Of a stretch of 64,000 nt of DNA, positions 35,501 to 43,919 are shown piece by piece (positions within the stretch are counted from its first letter, which is position 1; every line of letters starts with the position of its first letter). The DNA comes from Cavenderia fasciculata (taxonomy: Eukaryota > Evosea > Eumycetozoa > Acytosteliales > Cavenderiaceae): NCBI RefSeq assembly GCF_000203815.1, contig NW_004457737.1, positions 2,232,001 through 2,296,000 on the forward strand, in the 5' to 3' direction. Below the pieces are notes generated by a model. It ran no database searches. It was not told the origin of the DNA and saw nothing but the letters and a program-made list of their open reading frames with translations. The position numbers and the translations under genes are program-made.

Positions 35501-38500
35501 GACGGAAGATAGGGTCCTCGAGGTACATGTGACGCTCGCGGAATGTGTAGTATTTGGGTTGTTGACCGACCTCTCCGCAGCATACAAAAGTGACACGACG
35601 CACACGAGCAGTAATGAGCTCACGGTAGTTGCTCTTGAGGATGGCCGCAAAACGCACGGTCGCGCTATTCTCCTCTGCGAGTGTGTCGGGGTAGTAACCG
35701 GTGAGAACGACCGAGAGGATATCGGTTGACTCGCCACCTTGATTCTTGGGACGACCGCCGTTAAAGTCGTCCTCGACATTGTAATATCTGAGTATTTGTG
35801 GTAGTGTCTGTGCAAAGCTAGTCTCGTCGGCAAAGTGCACCATCATACCATATCGAAGCTTGCATTGGTCTTCGACAGCTTGTAAACTGTCGGTCGAGTC
35901 GGTACGCAGCATTGACAACCCGTTCATGATGGGGTTGTGTGAGCGCGAGCCATTCAAACCGGCACCGCCATTATGTGAACGCGAAAGTGCCATATGTTGC
36001 TGTTGCTGCAGTGTTGGGCTGTTGTTACCTGATGGCAGTGAGATGTAAAAGTGCCACTCTACACAGTTGAACCCGCGTTGCTTGGATCGCTCGTCAAGCG
36101 AGTCAGTCACACGGGTGTCCTCTACAAAGTATGAACGATATGAATGGCGTATATACGCCTCCATTGCAACCTTTCTCGTGGATGCACAGTCTGCTGTAAA
36201 GTTGGGCACGAGGATATCGCAAATCTCGGCCGTCTGTTTGGTCAACAATGACATTTCCTTGAGATAGGCAATTTGGTTGAGTGCTGGTGCATTGATTGAT
36301 GTTGGAGGTGTAGAGGATGAAGAAGATGATGATGTTGTAGAGTCAGTTGATCCCTCGAGATCGGCAGCAGACTGCTTTTGAATATCAATAATATTTTTGA
36401 TGGAACGACGTAGTTGGTCGACACGCTGGTCACCCGATGGCAGCTGACTGTTGACTATGATTTGTTTGGCACGCAACGAGATCTCAATGGATGCGCCAGA
36501 CAGGCCTGACAGCTTCTTGAGCTGGTCGGTATAGTCGGCGGTCGAGTTGGTGGCATCGATCTTTTTGAGGATGGTTTGGACGAGGGCATACTTTTTGCTT
36601 TGTGGGTGGATCGAGAGGGCAACGTCGCCAACCTTTTTAATGTCGTCCTTGTAGAGCTGACGCACGCTCTTGAGGACGGTCTGGATGTTGCGGTGCTGTA
36701 CCAAGTCCTCGAGTGTGATAAAGTCCTCGAGGATGGAGCGCACCGTGGCGATACGGGCACCGCCGGCGCCGTCGACGTAGCGTTTGGCGAGGTCAGCAAT
36801 CGGCGCGACGGTCGTAGCGATAGTCTTGGCAGCCGACTCGTTCTCGACCATCTGACGTGTCAGATAGTTGTTGAGACGGTGCAGGAGCACCTTGGAGGTG
36901 AACTGGTCGCGTTGGACGAGTGCATTGCTTATTTCCTCGCGGATCAACTCGCATAGCGGCGCGGGGATACGGTTATGAATCACCGACAAACTCTCGTTGA
37001 GCTCGTAGTAGGGGAGCAGGGGGTCGGTCATTTGCACAAACAAATTGTCGATCAGAGTCTGCACCGAGCACACTTCATAGCCCGTCAACACATTCTTGAC
37101 GGCCACCAAAGTGGCCTTGGCGAGTTGGTGTGGTTTCTCGCCACGGAGAATGGGTGGCTGCATGCGGTCGAGTGTTCCGGCAAACACGGTTGATTTCTGC
37201 ACGGCGCACCCTTCCTCGAGCTCGAGGTTGGCGATGATGGCGCCAGCACCCATGGCCCCACCCTCTGACAGGTGGAACTTGATACGTCCACTCTCGGGGG
37301 CGACGAGGGGCATGTACATCTTCATGACCTCGATTTCGGCATAGGCCGCGCCCTTGGAGACGACTGATCCGTCGTCGACGAGGTAACGCACGAGCTTACC
37401 AGGAGAAGGAGTACGCAAGATGGATGGATCGTACTCTTGTGAAAATGTGCATGTCTTTTGGTCAATCATCAGGCGCAACCCAGTGACTTCATCGCGGCCA
37501 TAGACTACATGTGTCTTGCCATTCATCATGACAATCAAACCACCGTCAGTCATGCCAACCACGTTAACGTCTACGATATTGGTCTTGTCGCGCACAAGCA
37601 CGATGGCAAAGCTGGTGGGTGACCGACGGATCACCTCGAATTGATACTTGATGTTGTGGTAGATGAGTTCGACGGGCACGATGTTGGCGAGCAGCTCAAG
37701 TGATGGCAGTTGACCAACAGTCACCTGGCCTGTAAACTCGACCAATCGTTGCTGGTAGGTGGTGTATGCTTTGTATAGTGCACCGCACAGTACGACAATC
37801 TGAGTGTCGGGTTTGTGCGACTTGATCTTGTCGGCGATACGTTTGTCGAGCCAACCCGTGTGGATGGCGTTGTTCTTAAAGTCGTCTGTCTCCAAGAGAT
37901 GGATAATGTACTCTACGGGCGTGCGAATGTCGCCACGAATCGAGATCTCTTTGAGTCCGAGCACCATGCTCTTGCGTGCGTCCTCTCTGGTGGGGCCCGA
38001 GGCAAAAATGTGGCCAAACTGCGAGTCGGCGTATTCGTGCAGGCCACCGTTGGCACCCACACTAAAGTATCCCCACACGTTGGGCGTGCTGCGAAACGTG
38101 AGTTCATGTATACCTCCCGAAGTGGGCTTGAAGCCTTCGTCGGGGTTCTCACCCGTGATACGCACGGCGATGCAGTGGCCCTTGGGTGGAAGACGCTTGG
38201 CATAGTCTTGAAGGTCGATAGCTGCGTCGCCAAAGGGTGTCTGGCCGTAGAGACGGCGAATATCTGGTATGCGGAACAACGGGATACCCATGGCAATCTG
38301 TAGCTGCGTGGCGGGCAAGTTGACACCCGTAATCTCTTCAGTGACTGGATGCTCGACCTGTAGACGTGGGTTAAGCTCGAGGAAAAAGTAGTCGCCGTCT
38401 GCAAACAGGTACTCGACCGTGCCGGCACCGACGTAACCCACTTCTTTGACAAGACGCACGGCTGCGCGCTCCATCTCGAGCCAGACCTCTGGTGTGGGGG

Positions 38501-39383
38501 CGAGGGCAGGACCTTCCTCGATAATCTTTTGGTGACGACGCTGCACAGAGCAGTCACGTCCGTTTAAAGAGATAGCTTCACCATACTGGTCTCCCACAAT
38601 CTGTACTTCAAGATGACGTGCGTTGGGCACGAGTTTCATGATAAAGACGGGCGAGCCTGGCACCTCTGACTGCACCTGACGAAAGGAAGCGGCCAACTCG
38701 TCCATCGAGGTGACCTTTCTGATACCCTTGCCGCCGCCACCCTCGCTAGCCTTGATCATTGCGGGGAAGCCGATCTTTTCAATGACCTCTTTGGCCTCGT
38801 CGACCGTCTCGACGGTTGCCTTGCGATAGATGGCTGCGTCGACACCACCCGTAGCCTGGTAGTCGACTGTTAAACCCTGTCCACTCCATGGCACACAGGC
38901 CACTCTTGCAGACTGCGCGACAATGGTCGATGCGATCTTGTCTCCGAGATCACGCATGGGGCCTGCGGGTGGGCCTATAAACGATATACTGGTGCTAGTT
39001 TTGCTCAGCAAGTCTGGCAAACGTGGGTTCTCTGATGCGTGGCCCCAGCCAGCCCACACAGCCTGCACGCCCGCGCGCTCGGCCAAATCCACAATTGTAT
39101 CTACATTGGCATAGTTGTTGTTGTTGGAGCCGCCCGGCACCTCGATGATCTGGTCTGCCATACGGATGTACTCGGCGTTGGCCTTCATATCCTCGGGCGT
39201 CGCCATCACCACAAACTCGATGGCTCGCTCATTGCCAAAATGTGTGTATGCCCATTTTCGAACGGATCTGATTGCTTTGACGGCTGCTATACCATTGTTG
39301 GCAATCAATATCTTTTTTATAATCTTTGTTCCATTTAGTTGATTAATGTATTCTTCCAATATCAATGATTTTGAATGGTCCAT
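32547..39383 (-). CDS. Acetyl-CoA carboxylase, eukaryotic multidomain type
   Basis: One exon codes 2278 residues. Order of domains: biotin carboxylase (about 15-510; KKILIANNGIAAVKAIRSV, ATP-grasp glycine loop EGGGGKGIRKV), biotin carboxyl carrier (EVMKMYMPL, biotin-accepting Lys688), a long ACC central region, then carboxyltransferase (about 1500-2180; PRIYLSSNSGARIGLADEV). It makes malonyl-CoA for fatty-acid synthesis and elongation in the cytosol. Length is close to yeast and animal ACC (about 2230-2350). The N-terminus begins only about 20 residues before the biotin carboxylase core, so the animal extension with the AMPK site is absent. A Ser-rich loop (DSTDSLQ) lies in the central region. 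Codon use is GC-rich compared with all neighbours, as for a strongly expressed gene. Confidence 0.97.
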   Translation of the reverse strand: MDHSKSLILEEYINQLNGTKIIKKILIANNGIAAVKAIRSVRKWAYTHFGNERAIEFVVMATPEDMKANAEYIRMADQIIEVPGGSNNNNYANVDTIVDLAERAGVQAVWAGWGHASENPRLPDLLSKTSTSISFIGPPAGPMRDLGDKIASTIVAQSARVACVPWSGQGLTVDYQATGGVDAAIYRKATVETVDEAKEVIEKIGFPAMIKASEGGGGKGIRKVTSMDELAASFRQVQSEVPGSPVFIMKLVPNARHLEVQIVGDQYGEAISLNGRDCSVQRRHQKIIEEGPALAPTPEVWLEMERAAVRLVKEVGYVGAGTVEYLFADGDYFFLELNPRLQVEHPVTEEITGVNLPATQLQIAMGIPLFRIPDIRRLYGQTPFGDAAIDLQDYAKRLPPKGHCIAVRITGENPDEGFKPTSGGIHELTFRSTPNVWGYFSVGANGGLHEYADSQFGHIFASGPTREDARKSMVLGLKEISIRGDIRTPVEYIIHLLETDDFKNNAIHTGWLDKRIADKIKSHKPDTQIVVLCGALYKAYTTYQQRLVEFTGQVTVGQLPSLELLANIVPVELIYHNIKYQFEVIRRSPTSFAIVLVRDKTNIVDVNVVGMTDGGLIVMMNGKTHVVYGRDEVTGLRLMIDQKTCTFSQEYDPSILRTPSPGKLVRYLVDDGSVVSKGAAYAEIEVMKMYMPLVAPESGRIKFHLSEGGAMGAGAIIANLELEEGCAVQKSTVFAGTLDRMQPPILRGEKPHQLAKATLVAVKNVLTGYEVCSVQTLIDNLFVQMTDPLLPYYELNESLSVIHNRIPAPLCELIREEISNALVQRDQFTSKVLLHRLNNYLTRQMVENESAAKTIATTVAPIADLAKRYVDGAGGARIATVRSILEDFITLEDLVQHRNIQTVLKSVRQLYKDDIKKVGDVALSIHPQSKKYALVQTILKKIDATNSTADYTDQLKKLSGLSGASIEISLRAKQIIVNSQLPSGDQRVDQLRRSIKNIIDIQKQSAADLEGSTDSTTSSSSSSSTPPTSINAPALNQIAYLKEMSLLTKQTAEICDILVPNFTADCASTRKVAMEAYIRHSYRSYFVEDTRVTDSLDERSKQRGFNCVEWHFYISLPSGNNSPTLQQQQHMALSRSHNGGAGLNGSRSHNPIMNGLSMLRTDSTDSLQAVEDQCKLRYGMMVHFADETSFAQTLPQILRYYNVEDDFNGGRPKNQGGESTDILSVVLTGYYPDTLAEENSATVRFAAILKSNYRELITARVRRVTFVCCGEVGQQPKYYTFRERHMYLEDPIFRHIEPAMAYHLEVRKLSNFDISHVPTQSQRIHLYYAQERGKRETDPDADRCFFVRSVLRYGDLSGSNEIKIVDILLSQIEAMLSESLEALEMTIASAKRYERAQNHNIFLNILPEVMFDERMIGYVVQEIGDRLGARMWKLRVGQVEVKGKLRKENQLIPVRFFVQNPTGYAFQVYCYYEQLNAAGQLVFAVVPGSNRGIWEGMPVDTPYPIMDAVQRNRFKAQRLDTTYVYDFPDLFQEALQSLWVEYMDANRANPKKVNPPPRAVVDAVELILAPGTKTDVPPTVPFCQLPEDIRPKLEETYRPIGYNDIGMVAWRMTLYTPEYPAGRQVIVIANDITHQIGSFGPQEDLLFQLASETARTEQIPRIYLSSNSGARIGLADEVKQKFKVLWNNDKDPSKGVRALYLEDQDYQRLAETNAISAVKQDDKWILTDIIGQKNGIGVENLSWSGLIAGETSKAYKDIFTITLVTGRSVGIGAYLVRLGQRTIQNDAPIILTGASALNKVLGKDVYESNQQLGGAQIMYPNGVSHISVNDELAGIRSILHWVSYVPRSKGEMVPILAPIDTPNREIDFDPSLNTKYNIRDMIQGHSSDIDPLVWISGLFDRDSFTETLGGWAKTVVCGRARLGGIPVGVIGVETRTIEKVVPADPANPLSQEVVSSQAAQVWYPDSSFKTAQAIADFNNGEELPLFILANWRGFSGGMRDMFDEILKFGSMIVDNLRDYKQPVIVYIPPEGELRGGAWVVLDSTINLDMMEMYASESARGGVLEPNGIVEIKYRDPELIRTMHRLDSRLIQLDAEIAQAASADDAKPLRAQAAAREKELLSIYQQIAIKFADLHDTPGRMKAKGVIADVVQWKTSRFYFYNRLRCRLFEEQQLRLIARVNPTLSRLQRRQLLDGWIANIAPANTPAETLHNNEWRADFIDKSFTLLTERISQLRSQYIQQQIMEFNGQDNEAVLDGFVQILNSLPPDQKKYLLSKLNQ

Positions 39384-41931
39384 CTAAAAAACAAAAAAAG
39401 TCAGTCATGTTTCAATTGATTTCCATGGTTTTCCAAAACTCTTTCTTCTTACCTTTTTTGTCTTCTATATGTTTGTGATATAAGTATATGTGTATAATAT
39501 AATATATATATGTGATATTATAATTAGGAATTATTACTACCGACTATGTGGGATAATAAAACCTAACCTACTACTACTACTACTACTAGTACTACTACTT
39601 CTACTACTTCTACTTCTACTGTTACTACAATTTGATTTCGTTTGTAATAAACTATACATGCATAATAATACCAGCCGTTGCTATATTATTATTATTATTA
39701 TTATTGGTTATTGGTTGTTTGGAAAAAGGCAAAGAAAACCCTTAACTACTATAAATATTGTTCTATATATATATATATATAAATTGAATATTAATATATT
39801 GATATAATTTAGGTTGGGATTATTGGATTATTGGTAAAACAATATTGCTGCTTTTTAATTGAACAAAACTAGTAAAGTTTAAAGATTATTTTAACCTTGG
39901 ACACCTGTCCACCAACCAACATAAAACAAAACGCACAACACACATAACATATACACACACAAAAAACAGGTCGGAAATGAGTGATGTAAAGTACTCAACA
40001 TCATCTGGCAGATCTAAAATATATTTTAATTCATTTGTATCGCGTGCGTCTTTGTAATGTTTACTCTAGTATAGTATATCCAATTATCTTTTCTAGATGA
40101 TGGAGGGGGATGGGATGCAAGACCGATCCGAATAAACAAAGCAATATTGTTGTTTTGTCACAAATAGAAATATGTTGTTATATATAAATCTTTTAAACTA
40201 TAAACCAACTCTATAGAAATTCCTCCAATTTTTATAACATCTAAATTCTTAAATTGAACTTACAATATAATATATTGTATTGAAGTTGATAATGTAATGC
40301 TACAGAGTTGTTATTATTATTATTATTATTATTAATTTTAGATATTGTTGTTGGGTTGTCAATCTTAAAGGCTTGTTGTTGGTTATACTGTTATGATGAT
40401 GATGATGATAATCCTTTTCCTTGACTGCTTTGCTGTTATTCCAATAATTAATTAATCAAACCGACGTTGTCACTTGTCATTCATTCAAGTACTATTATTC
40501 TTCCTTGTTCTTGTTCTTGTATGAATCTCTGTTTATCTTGCGGTTGTTGTTGTTGTTGTTGGTCAATATAAGTTATGTACATCTCTCCACCCATCTGCTA
40601 AACCTGTTACCACAACATTATTCATTATTGAACCTTTCAAACAATATGTTTATAAATATGTTATAACATTCGATTATCTATTGGTTGGCAGAGTATCCTA
40701 TGAACAAGTAGAGAGAGAGAGAGAGATATAGATATAATATGACACCTCCCCTTTCACCACATCATACCATTCTGACACACGACGACTACATACAAAAAGT
40801 CTTCTACTTCATAACCAAAACGCACACCCCTTCCTTCTCTTCCTCCTCCTAACCATGTCACAAAGATTATCGATTTTATATATCTTCAACCCCTTTGCTC
40901 TCTTAATAGTCACACACTATTATTATTCTTCACCGATATTGTGTCAAATAAACAATGACAATCTTGATGAACACCACCATCATTCATCTTCATCTTTTCT
41001 CTCTCTCTCTCTTTCTCTCGTGGAAATGGTGCAGTTCTTTCTTTGTACAATCACATGTATGTATAAAAGAGAAATGTAACAAAAGTTACAAACACTACTA
41101 TAGCTACAAAGGTAATACCAACATTTTAATTAATAATGTTCTTTTTAAACTGTGAATGAGGAATCGATTGATTGATAGTTAAACTCTTAAGAGACTTGCT
41201 ATAGTTGGTTTTTAATATAAATAATATATAATATAGATTGATGTCGTTACTAATATTGTTGTTGTATCTGTTATCTTTGATATTGTTATTATTACTATTG
41301 TTGTTGTTGTTTTTGTTTTTGGTCTGAACAAATGAACTATTTAATAATAATAATACAGATATATATATATATATATATTTAAAAGAATAAGAAGAAGAGG
41401 ATAGGGATAAGGATAGATGAAATGGATAGGATGGGATTATAGAATAAAAGTTAATAAAAGAAAGACAAAACCAAAAAGTGTTTTGGTCCAATAAGGTGTT
41501 GTCAGGTGACGCCACACTTCAACCCTTTGGTCTCCTTCCTGTTAAAGTTGTAGGTGCCTCTTGAGATACAGAGCCTGTAACTTTCTAGTTCCCTCAGTTT
41601 CCCAAAGCCGGCTGAATTTCATCTGCCAAAAACTTTCGTTTTTTATAAATATCTTCAAAGTTTTATCCACTGAGAGATCAGGGATTGTTGACTTTATTAA
41701 TGTATGAAAGATAGATAGAAAGATATTTGGCAGTAGATTACATAAGGGAACTTACACACTCAAAAGTGCAATGGGAACCGACAAAAAACAGCAAACTAAC
41801 ACTTCTCTCTCTTTACTACTCAAGTTGTTTACAACTAACTTTTCAATCGATCTTTATCTCAATTAATATCATTCATTGACCCGATGCATTGAATTGATTC
41901 AGTCTTTACTATTCTTTTCAAAACAATCAGC
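39384..41931. other. Long intergenic region upstream of ACC
   Basis: 2.5 kb, AT-rich, with CTA/CTT triplet runs (39570-39620), TA repeats and GTT runs. It holds the ACC promoter near 39384-39900. A CT-rich leader-like stretch precedes an ATG at 40855, which opens a 74-codon frame with a hydrophobic start that I do not accept as a gene. The GC-rich structured patch at 41501-41620 is listed separately. Confidence 0.5.
41501..41620. ncRNA. Candidate structured RNA (nested stems)
   Basis: This 120-bp patch is clearly richer in G and C than its flanks. A long imperfect hairpin spans 41544-41584: AAAGTT (41544-41549) pairs with AACTTT (41579-41584), extended by G-U pairs, AGG/CCT and, past a 3-nt bulge, CTCT/AGAG. 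An outer stem CTTTGG (41525-41530) / CCAAAG (41602-41607) encloses it. GTCA-GG-TGAC lies just upstream. No coding frame with ATG covers it. Strand is unknown and no known family is recognised. Confidence 0.35.
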
Positions 41932-42255
41932 TGACCTCACCAAGATTGCATCATCTGGTTCGATTCTAATGATTGATTATTTAAATCATCATTGTATCTA
42001 TACTTGTTTAAAGGACAAATAGATATACTCCAACATTATATCATCAAACAACCAGAATTGAAGAATACTCTTCTTCAAAATGGTCTTGTCACTCGAAAAG
42101 ATATAAAGGATACTATGACAGAAAACCATATGGAGATGTTTCTATACCTTTTGAAAAAAGGGTATTTAAAATATTATCATTGTCGTAACCAATTTATTTA
42201 AATGCGATACAACCTTTAATTAGCAAAGGATCGTTATAATAATCCTAAACTACGA
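41932..42255 (+). pseudogene. Relic of the C-terminal part of the tandem ankyrin-like family
   Basis: From CTCACCAAGATTGCATCATC onward the sequence follows the 3' third of the genes at 43920, 46191 and 48471. The shared segments include those coding SSGSILMIDY, the VTRKDIKD-type stretch and MEMFLYLLKKGYL. About 40 bp covering RAHSRALLES are missing and in-frame stops follow; the acidic/basic tail is not reached. It is a 5'-truncated, decayed fourth copy 1.7 kb before the array. Confidence 0.75.
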
Positions 42256-42403
42256 ATCATATCAGGTCACTCACCACATTGCACCTGGAAATGTAAAGTA
42301 ATGTTTGTCACCACAGTTGTTTCTGTATAGTCTTTATTATAACAGTTCATTCCTCTTCACAAACAATGTAATAAGATAGCTATTTAAATATCAATCAATT
42401 TCG

Positions 42404-42455
42404 AATCAGATAAAAATAAATGATTGATTTCTTTTTTATTTATTTTTATCTGATT
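42404..42455. repeat. Perfect 18-bp inverted repeat
   Basis: AATCAGATAAAAATAAAT (42404-42421) is the exact reverse complement of 42438-42455, with a 16-nt spacer. It lies between the ankyrin relic and the small CaaX gene. Confidence 0.85.
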
Positions 42456-42740
42456 TGTGGATGGGTCGGTCACTGAGGAATATACCGATACGGTTGGTCA
42501 CTCACTCACTCAATATTCCTTAAACAAAGGATCTAAAGATTATTATAAATAAAATCTGGTGGTGGACCAGAACCCAAATTTACCAGAATGCAGGGTGGCG
42601 GCCGAGAATAACAGCCACTATGACGATACACTTTATATTGATTTGGTATAAAACATCAAGTTTTCCAGCAATATTTTCATTCAACTGAAACTGTTCATTC
42701 TACAATTTTAACAACAAACAACAATAACATCTTCATCATC

Positions 42741-42974
42741 ATGCCTCTTTTTGGTAATTATTTATTTGTTTAAAATGGTTGACAGTATCGTTGCACAACG
42801 TTATTAAGTTCTTTCCTTATTTCTTTAGAAACAACTGTATCTGTTGCCAAGACCCCAAAGGTTCAAGAGGTTCCAAAGATTCCGAATCCCCAAAGAGACA
42901 ATATAAGATTTGGACCAACCCCAGTCGATGGAAGTGGGAGCAAAGGTGGTTCATCATTATGTATTATCCAGTAG
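42741..42974 (+). CDS. Small CaaX-box protein, two-exon family (copy 2)
   Basis: Exons 42741-42753 and 42829-42974 give 52 residues: MPLF, then ETTVSVAKTPKVQEVPKIPN, a Gly/Ser-rich stretch and the end SSLCIIQ. CIIQ is a textbook CaaX box with terminal Gln, a farnesyl-type signal. The intron is GTAATT...TTTAG, phase 1, in the same place as in the gene at 17424. The N-terminal half of exon 2 is conserved between copies while the middle differs, yet both keep the C-terminal Cys box. The upstream leader is rich in CAACAA and lacks other ATGs. It lies alone between the ankyrin relic and the tandem array. Function unknown; a prenylated small membrane peptide is inferred. Confidence 0.62.
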
Positions 42975-43919
42975 ATTACTCCCCAATTCAATTCGTGTCT
43001 TGACAACCAACCCAACCCAACCCAACCAACTTCACAAGTACTATAGACTTGTTTAGATAGATCATAAAGGAAATATAGTTGTTCAATTTTATTAATAAAC
43101 TTAAAAACATTTCTTTGTAATAAAATAATTTGTCTTCTTGTCTTGGTTGTTTCATTTGGGATCTTTTATAATTATATTTATGTGTTCGCTGTATAAATAT
43201 TTATATACTAAATTAGTATCATCGATTGCAAATATAGATTCCAGACTGACCAATTAATTATTATTGAATGATGTTCAATCTCTCACACTTTGTTTTAGTG
43301 TATTTTTTTTTTTTTTCCTTTTCAACTATGGGCTGTATGTGAAGAGATATCTTCATTTTTGTCTATCTTCATAACTAACTAACTAATAACTATCTATCTA
43401 TCTAATTTGTAGTTGTTTATCACATATTTACAATCAGTTTAATATTCCTAACATGATTCATTCATCTCAACTTTAACATTTATAAAATGACAGCAAATAT
43501 ATATATTTATTTGTTAAAAAGGCAACTTTAACAATCAAATATAACTCTATATTCTAGTACTTTGAATGAATCAACAACATTAGAATATTCTTCTTCTTGT
43601 GTGTGTATTAAACAAAGGAAGTAATCACTCGCTCACTCAGAAACAGAAGAAATGCATTGTTCCCATTTGATAGTAAACCACCTCTATCACTACTCTCTTG
43701 TTGCTTACAACTTTTTTCAATCGGCATTGGAACCATCTTCAATCTTTCATTCACAAATGTGGTATGCCCATACAGAGAGATACTAATCAATCCAATCAAA
43801 TCTCTTCCCTCCAAAAAACAACGGTGATCATTTTGGCGGGAGGGAGTTTAATATGATTGGATTGATGTTCATTACACTAAAATGATTATTTTCAATAGTA
43901 CTCAAACACAAATAGAATA
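42975..43919. other. Intergenic before the ankyrin-like array
   Basis: AT-rich. A tandem CCAACC-type run follows the CaaX gene stop, and a T-run lies at 43304-43316. The last 60 bp before 43920 match the corresponding region before the 46191 copy (AAAATGATTATTT... to CAAACACAAATAGAATAAT), so the promoter was duplicated with the gene. No other gene seen. Confidence 0.55.

Noticed and set aside
40855-41079. 74-codon plus-strand frame with ATG and a hydrophobic, signal-like start
   Set aside because: Composition follows CT and TCA repeats, no splice partner or family is seen, and the C-terminal half is low complexity.
41126-41515. 129-codon minus-strand frame
   Set aside because: It lacks an ATG start and is built of Tyr/Ile/Ser and Asn repeats from TA and ATT runs.
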